Under the pieces are notes generated by a model. That model was not told the origin of the DNA, searched no databases, and worked only from the letters and a program-made list of their open reading frames with translations. From Berberis thunbergii (lineage: Eukaryota; Streptophyta; Magnoliopsida; Ranunculales; Berberidaceae): 64,000 nt of DNA. How positions within the stretch are numbered: the first letter of the stretch is position 1; the number at the start of each line of letters is the position of its first letter. Positions 58,079 to 64,000 of the stretch are shown here, piece by piece. Made by a program: the position numbers and the translations under genes. The stretch is from assembly GCA_003290165.1 (NCBI GenBank), contig QNQO01000640.1, positions 124,001 through 188,000 of the forward strand, given 5' to 3'.

Positions 58079-60456
58079 AATTTTTTTTTTTTTTTTCAAA
58101 CACGAAGAGGTTTATTAATGAAAGAAAGGGAAACAAATTACAAAGAAAAACATTCTTATATCAAGGAATGCCAAGACCCTATGAAAGTGTCAAAACCCAA
58201 CTCCCTAAACAAATTACATGTCGTACCCATCCTCCACAGCAATCTAATTTCGATAAAGATAGAGTGCTCTGATCTGTTGAGTCCTTCAAATACCCTTTTA
58301 TTTCTTTCTTTCCACACGCACCACATGAGAACGTGAGGGACCCTACGCCATAACCACTCCCCTTGACGGGAAGGATTAGCTTGAGACCACCAACTTAGCC
58401 AATCTAAAATGGAGCCTTCAAACATCAAACTCAAACCGAATTCCGCCAAGAAACTGCTCCAAATGGATTTGGAAAAACTACAGTGAAGCATCAAATGGTC
58501 CAGTGTCTCATCAAATTCATTGCAAAGCACACAAAAACTCCCTGTGAGGATTCCTCTTTTTCTTAACCTATCTTTAGTCAATATCTTCTCATGCAAAACT
58601 GACCAACTAAAGAAATTAATCCGAGGAAAAAGGTTTTTCACCCATACCAGATTTTGTGGGAAGAAATGAAGGGGTTAGAATGGGTCTCATAATGAGATGC
58701 AGCCAACATATCTGAAAATTCTTTCACCGAGAAGCCCACACCTTTACCCTTCCACACCAAACTATCTGATCCCTTTGAGAGCATTTGTCTATCCAACAAA
58801 TGCATTAGATTAGCGAACTCATCTAGTTTCTCAGTATTGAGGTGTCTTCGAAAGGAAAGATCCCAAAAATTGTCGTTAAACCAAAAATTGCTCACACTCC
58901 CATATTGATTGTTGTTAATGATAAACAACATTGGAAACAGATCCTTCAAAGATTGGTTACTACACCAAGCATCATGCCAGAAAGAGATGAGATCACCATT
59001 TCCACATTGGAGAGAAATGTGAGGGTAGAAACCACTTGCGCACCGGGAGATGGACTTCCACAAAGAGCATCCGTAGGAAGTGTATTTAGTTCTCTTTTTC
59101 CAAACCCATCTATTGCGCCCATATGTGTCCATAATGAGAGATCTCCATAAATTATCATTTTCTTCTGCAAATCGCCAAAGCCACTTAGAAAGTAATGCAA
59201 TATTGAAAGTGAGCACCTGACGAATGCCTAAACCACCTCGAGATTTAGGACAACAAATTTTCTCCCAACCTACTAAATGCATCTTTCTAGAGTTATGAGT
59301 AGAACCCCAAAGGAAATCGCGCATGATCCGTTCCATCTTGGCTGCTATTGAACAGAGAACCTTGATAAGAGACAGAATGAACACCGGGATAGAAGCTAAT
59401 GTGGATTGTACAAGAGCAAGTCTGCCTGCTTTGGAGAGAAATTTGCGTTTCTTGCAAGACGCTAGTTTCGATTCCATCCTTTCGATCGTCTCATCCCACA
59501 CAGCTTTACTTTTGAAACTAACCCCCAAAGGCATGCCCAAGTACTTAACTGGAAGATGACCAGCTGAACAACCCAATAAACCCGCCAACTGGTGCAGATG
59601 AGGGACATCTCCAATAGGCAACACCCTTGACTTGTGAAAGTTGATTTTCAGTCCTGAAATAACTTCAAACCAAAGCATAATTCTTTTAAGAGCAAGAACC
59701 TGAGAAGCGGAGGCATCACAAAAGAGGATAGTATCATCCGCATATTGGAGAATAGAGACAGGCGGACTACCCTCCCAGACAGAAAACCCTCTCACTAGAC
59801 CAGCATCAACCGCTTTAAGAATAATTTGAGTTAAACCTTCTGCTACTATAGTAAAGAGAAGAGGGGACAAGGGATCGCCTTGTCGCAGACCTTTCGAGCT
59901 ATTGAAAAATCCGTGCAGCTGACCATTAATTTTCAGCAAGAAATTAGCTGTAGATCTGCAAGTGTGAAGCCAATGAATCCATTTGGCGTCAAACCCCATG
60001 CGAGCCATTACCAAATCCAAGTATCTCCAAGAGACGTTGTCAAAGGCTTTGGAGAAATCTAATTTGATAACGAGCCCTAGGACACCTTGCTTTTTCCTAG
60101 AATCAATAATTTCATTGGCAATCAGAGGGCTATTAACCACCTGTCTTCCACTGACTGCTGCACTTTGAAAAGGAGAGATGACTGAATGAAGAACTGTTTT
60201 CAATCTGTTAGCCAACACCTTAGCAATGATCTTATAGACCCCATTCAAAATACTGATAGGTCTAAAATCTTTTATTGTTCGCATTCTCGCACATTTAGGA
60301 ATGAGCGAGATGATAGTGGTGTTCAACCGCCAATCAAGAAAATTTCTCGAGTTAAATTCTGCAACAACTTTCAGAAAATCAATTTTGATTACCTCCCACA
60401 TATTCAAATAGAACATCATTATATATAGATTTCATATATATAGGTCTTGATGGTTT
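58079..60456 (-). mobile_element. 5'-truncated plant LINE
   Basis: The element runs from a poly(T) run (58081-58096, the poly(A) tail on minus) to about 60456. Flanks CTCTATGTGATATGTTAG (58061-58078) and CTCTATGATGTTAG (60457-60470) form a target duplication with a 4-base loss. The uninterrupted site is readable at about 6980. The endonuclease half is missing. This fits target-primed insertion followed by incomplete reverse transcription. Confidence 0.85.
58156..60419 (-). pseudogene. LINE reverse transcriptase (frameshifted)
   Basis: Two overlapping frames, 58638-60419 and 58156-58641, together encode a non-LTR reverse transcriptase. The first carries RPISILNGVYKIIAK, KLDFSKAFDNVSW, GLRQGDPLSPLLF and the catalytic YADD, then the thumb region up to KIWYG. 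The second continues with INFFSWSVLHEKILTKDRL and the zinc-binding CVLCNEFDETLDHLMLHC of the zf-RVT domain. A one-base shift near 58640 separates them. There is no apurinic endonuclease or ORF1 because the 5' end is truncated. The frame is otherwise clean over about 590 codons, so the insertion is fairly young compared with its surroundings. Confidence 0.85.
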
Positions 60457-60639
60457 CTCTATGATGTTAGATCATTATATATAGATTCCATATCAAATTT
60501 ATTAAATCATTTAGATATGTGATATCAGTGGTTCGGTTCTTCTTTTAGATGCATTCAATTTAAATCCATACAACTGTTAGCAGAAAAACCAGTGAGTAAG
60601 CTTATTCAAAAACTTATATAGGTGGCTCCCACACATTAT

Positions 60640-61380
60640 AGAGAAAATTTCAACTCATCAAAGTATGGTTTTCATTCAATCTTCATATTTGTAACTCTGT
60701 AAGGAAATGTAGAGAGAATCTCTAGTCTTCATATTTGTAAAGAATTTTTGCTGGTTGTATGTACACTTACGTGTTTGTAATGAATTTGAGTTGATTCAAA
60801 TACATCAAACAACATAAAACAACATAATATCAATAAGGTATGCTCAAACTTATCAACCTTGCCGGATGAATAACTTATGGATGAATTACTTGTATGTTTT
60901 ATGTACTTAGTCAGTCTAGCTAGTCTTCAATAAATAACTTACACAATTCCTCCAGTGAATATATAAAACATCATAGTTTGTTGGAGGAATTGTGACATGT
61001 TTTATATACTTAGTCTAGCTAGTCTTCAATACAAGGATAAGAAGAAATTGCTTTTGAGTTGCATATTGCTCAAATTCTATCTCTTTGTATTTGAGATTAC
61101 TTTTAACATTTTCCATGAATACATGGCCCATGTTCTTGTTTCCATCTTCTAATAAATATACCAATAATATTGTGATCCTTAATAATCAAATTAGTTAAAG
61201 ATTTAGTGTTTTAAGTGTATCCTAAATAGTATTTCATTATAAAATACTTTTTCTTCTTGATATCATTTTTGGTGATACCTAAGACGATTTTTAATCTTAG
61301 CCATTCCTAAACAGCCCTAATAAAATTACGACAAATTAAAATACAAAAAGAAATTTACAATTATAAGGCACCAAATTACG
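60640..61380. other. No gene recognised
   Basis: Short repeats (TTACACAATTCCTCCA and its inverse near 60940-60990; TAGTCTAGCTAGTCTTCAATA twice) but no gene. Confidence 0.3.
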
Positions 61381-61440
61381 ACTTTATTTACCACTTGTAT
61401 GTGCTCAACATTTGGTACAAACAGACAAAGTATTTTGGAG
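61380..61440 (+). pseudogene. MDH intron 5 scrap
   Basis: About 60 bases match 31596-31656 (CACTTGTATGTGCTCAACAT and on). It carries no exon. It shows that MDH pieces were scattered beyond the main duplications. Confidence 0.5.
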
Positions 61441-61990
61441 AATTTGGACTGATAGATTTACCTTGATATGTATGTTTCATTAAATTTGGACCATTAGATT
61501 TTCTCAAGATTAGTGTAATATTAAATTTGGACCGTTAGATTCACCTAGAGATGTAAGTTCTATTTGGTGAAAAAATTGAGTGAGTGTGGAATACACATCT
61601 CTAGATAAATATAATGGTACAAATTTAATGGAACACACATATTAAGGTAAATCTAATTGTTAGATTTTGGTGAAGGTCAAACTATTGGATTGTCCTCGAG
61701 ATACATGTTGAACCATTTAGATTTTGGTAAAAGATCTCGTGTTTTATTAAATTTGAATCATTTGATTTTTCTCGAGATGTGTGTTGAGTTATGTAAATTT
61801 TGGTAAAAAAATTACGTGAAAAATGTGGTTTAATTTGTAATAAGTGATGTGTGGTTTAATCTTTAATTTGTAATGTGAGAGAGAGAAATTTAATTTGTAC
61901 TGAGATTTGTAATGTGAGAGAGAGAGAGATTTAATTTGACCGTTAAATTTTGTTTATCTGGATCCAACGAGTGGAATATGTGTGCAGGAT
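61440..61990. repeat. Degenerate tandem repeat
   Basis: Variants of TTAAATTTGGACCATTAGATTT with CTCGAGATGTGTGTTGA recur about every 70-80 bases. The part 61910-62005 is copied at 57855-57950. Confidence 0.45.
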
Positions 61991-62019
61991 GGGCTCATGT
62001 GCATAGTGCACATGAGCCC
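61991..62019. repeat. Perfect 13-bp stem hairpin
   Basis: GGGCTCATGTGCA, loop TAG, then its exact complement. Only the left half is kept in the related sequence at 57930. Confidence 0.8.
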
Positions 62020-62329
62020 CCTTCAATCCCTCTTGTGTCTTTGTAAGAAGCACTATGGGTAGGCGTGTAACGTGGGTTTGTGAAGAGATCCATTATTCCT
62101 TCTTTTGTTTTTGTCTTTGTAACTAAGTTTCACTCTTTTGGTTCATTCTTTTTTTCTCTTTCTTTACGACTTTTTCTATCAATTATGGGTACATGTGACT
62201 TGTTATTGTGGAATTTATTAGAAAAAATTATTCATCTAAACCACAAAGCCCATAAAACTCGTTGAGATACTTAATCGCACAATATGTCAAATTGCATAAA
62301 ATGAGTTGAAGAAATACGAACAAGATTTA

Positions 62330-62640
62330 TGTTTTACTCTCAGGCAATGTCATCACCAAATAATATTTGCTCGTTTAGTAACTAGATACATAAAAACCAA
62401 ATGTAGGCATTTACGCCTACCGCTTTTTTAGCTTGTGATACATTATCCAAATGTGATGGTTTCACAACAGTGTAATCAGTTGTGTGGGCACAATCTTATG
62501 AAACAACAATATGAAATATGAACGCGTAAGCTCTAGGAATTTTTTTTCCTATTAAAATTTGAGCTCACTGTCAGAAAACTATCTCCCTAGCTCAGACACA
62601 TCTATGTTTCATTCAAGCTTTAGGTCTAATTACAAACACT
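62330..62640 (-). pseudogene. TM family exon 2 fragment K
   Basis: It covers intron 2, exon 2 (62421-62497) and part of intron 1. The acceptor before exon 2 has AT for AG and the last exon codon reads GCG for GAG. No other exon is near. Confidence 0.55.
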
Positions 62641-64000
62641 AAGAAGAATTGAATATTTTTCGAACTTAGAACTATCACACATATTTTTGTTTATTACTTT
62701 TCGTCTCTTATAGAGAAACTAAATAACTTGCGGGTTATCTTGCGGATGTGGGGCACTCATTTCTTATATAGAAACTAAAATAACTTTCGGGTTAGTTTGG
62801 TGGAAAGGTGGTGATTTTGGAATGTCTAAAATAGGATTGATATTTATTATCCGCAAAAAATGTGATGTGACTTTATGTGCATTAATAGTCCAAGAATGAC
62901 ATTTTGTTATTCATATAGTTAGGAGTATCCCTTAAGTTTATATCCGTATGTGATGTGTCCCCACTTAGACATGAATGACGGATAATTTCTCATTTTTATG
63001 AGAGAGACATACATGCACGTATGTTCGGCACGAAGGTGGTGCGAATGTGGTATCATCTAATTGATCAAATTTAAATAAAAATGAATAATATACGTAAGTC
63101 AAATATTGTATGAAGACATATGTTTAATAGATAAATTACATTTATATTGTTTATAACCTTTTTCATAGAGGATGACAAGTCCCCTAATGACTCTTGAAGT
63201 GAAGCCTTAAATGAAAAGGAGAACTGAAACATAACCATGTTTATACTTCATACTGCCTAAAGCTTGGTGTCCATTCCTATAAACAAATTAGAACATAATT
63301 ATCCATTTAGACAGTCTTTGTAATTCGTATGTTTAAGAAAGCCTAGGCCTAAAATATAATTTGTTCCAAAGCATTTACAATAAATTAAGATAACTAGACA
63401 TCAAACTTTCCTGATGGCAAAGCCAGAATTCAATATTGAATCTTGATGCATGCATGCTTGTGGTAGATGATCAGACATGATGCAATAAGATCCGTTCTGA
63501 TATCACGTACTGTATCGAGGCTTGCGATATTAGTATGGTTCCCCACAATGTTGTTGCATTGTGACGAGTGGCAATACCCTAGACTAACATGGATCATCAA
63601 ATGTGTTTCATCTTTCGTCTCTTCTTCTGTATGTGTTAATGGGTGCCTGATATGAGAAATTTGGAGTACAACAACTACCATTCTGAGTATTACAGAATGA
63701 GAATGTGAATCAAACCAACTAGTTGATCTACTTCTTGTGATCAGCTCAATATCGTAGTGGTACCATTTTCAGTCCCAGTTTAGATCTTTGTAGACTCCAT
63801 GTCTAAATCATAACTCAACTTTGCCCTATCATGGATATCTCCAAAACTAAATGATGACCAATGTAAAAATTACCGAAACTGGCGAAAAAGAAATTTCAGT
63901 CTAGTCGCTATCCAAATGCTGTTAATATCATCATGCTATATTATGTTAGCAGAAAGATTGTTATTTAGGCATTATTGTTTTTTCCGTATGCATATTATGC
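62640..64000. other. No gene recognised
   Basis: Open frames at 63430-63681 and 63467-63655 overlap on opposite strands and have no motif. Nothing here is repeated elsewhere in the window as far as I can see. Confidence 0.3.

Noticed and set aside
58842..60428. Plus-strand open frames across the LINE
   Set aside because: Antisense shadows of the reverse transcriptase frame.

Overview
This window looks like AT-rich, repeat-dense nuclear DNA of a flowering plant, probably a eudicot. The clues are split genes with GT-AG introns, a plant-type mitochondrial malate dehydrogenase, a YLS8/DIM1 spliceosome gene, an R2R3-MYB piece, a plant LINE, Helitrons and Mutator-type hairpin MITEs. No operon, CRISPR array, rRNA or intact tRNA gene was seen. 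I could not assign a species.

Three gene families dominate. (1) A small two-transmembrane protein of about 171-181 residues, in four coding exons plus a leader exon, which I do not recognise. It occurs as copies A (26-1194, minus), C (21882-23185, minus, broken), D (25364-27432, plus, broken), E (35027-36320, minus, intact with a GC donor), F (51095-52260, minus, intact) and G (57544-57813, minus, truncated), plus pieces at 3.7, 5.4-6.2, 17.4-17.9, 53.8 and 62.4 kb. (2) A mitochondrial malate dehydrogenase pseudogene (28.75-32.91 kb, plus) with 3' partial copies at 16.06-17.3 and 49.38-49.99 kb. (3) A YLS8/DIM1 gene (leader exon at 8.4 kb, coding exons at 10149-10968, plus) with a damaged splice acceptor. 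Pieces of its intron, 3' tail and downstream flank are reused elsewhere.

Layout: 0-6.2 kb holds TM copies A, B and I with two hairpin MITEs. 6.4-7.3 kb holds a minisatellite and a hAT-like end. 8.3-12.3 kb holds YLS8/DIM1, a SINE-like fragment and a truncated MYB. 13.2-16 kb holds LTR-like and unassigned sequence. 16-24 kb and 31.9-38 kb are collinear blocks in the order MDH 3' part, gypsy-type fragment, minus-strand TM gene. 24.9-27.4 kb is inverted TM copy D, and 27.85-32.9 kb is a Helitron followed by the MDH pseudogene. 38-43 kb is retroelement-like DNA with an acidic ORF. 43-47 kb is a tandem Helitron array inside a copy of the YLS8 intron. 47-51 kb is mosaic repeat, 51-57 kb duplicates 0-5.4 kb, and 57.5-60.5 kb is TM copy G plus a 5'-truncated LINE. 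60.5-64 kb is mostly unassigned repeat.

The genes do not form a pathway. The MDH and TM genes are linked because an ancestral MDH-TM module was duplicated several times, then broken by transposons, inversions and small indels. The most distinctive signals are the five long-hairpin MITEs with 9-bp target duplications (two with readable empty sites), the tandem Helitrons, a roughly 300-bp-arm palindrome at 17.2-17.8 kb fusing two genes, and the small TM family itself.
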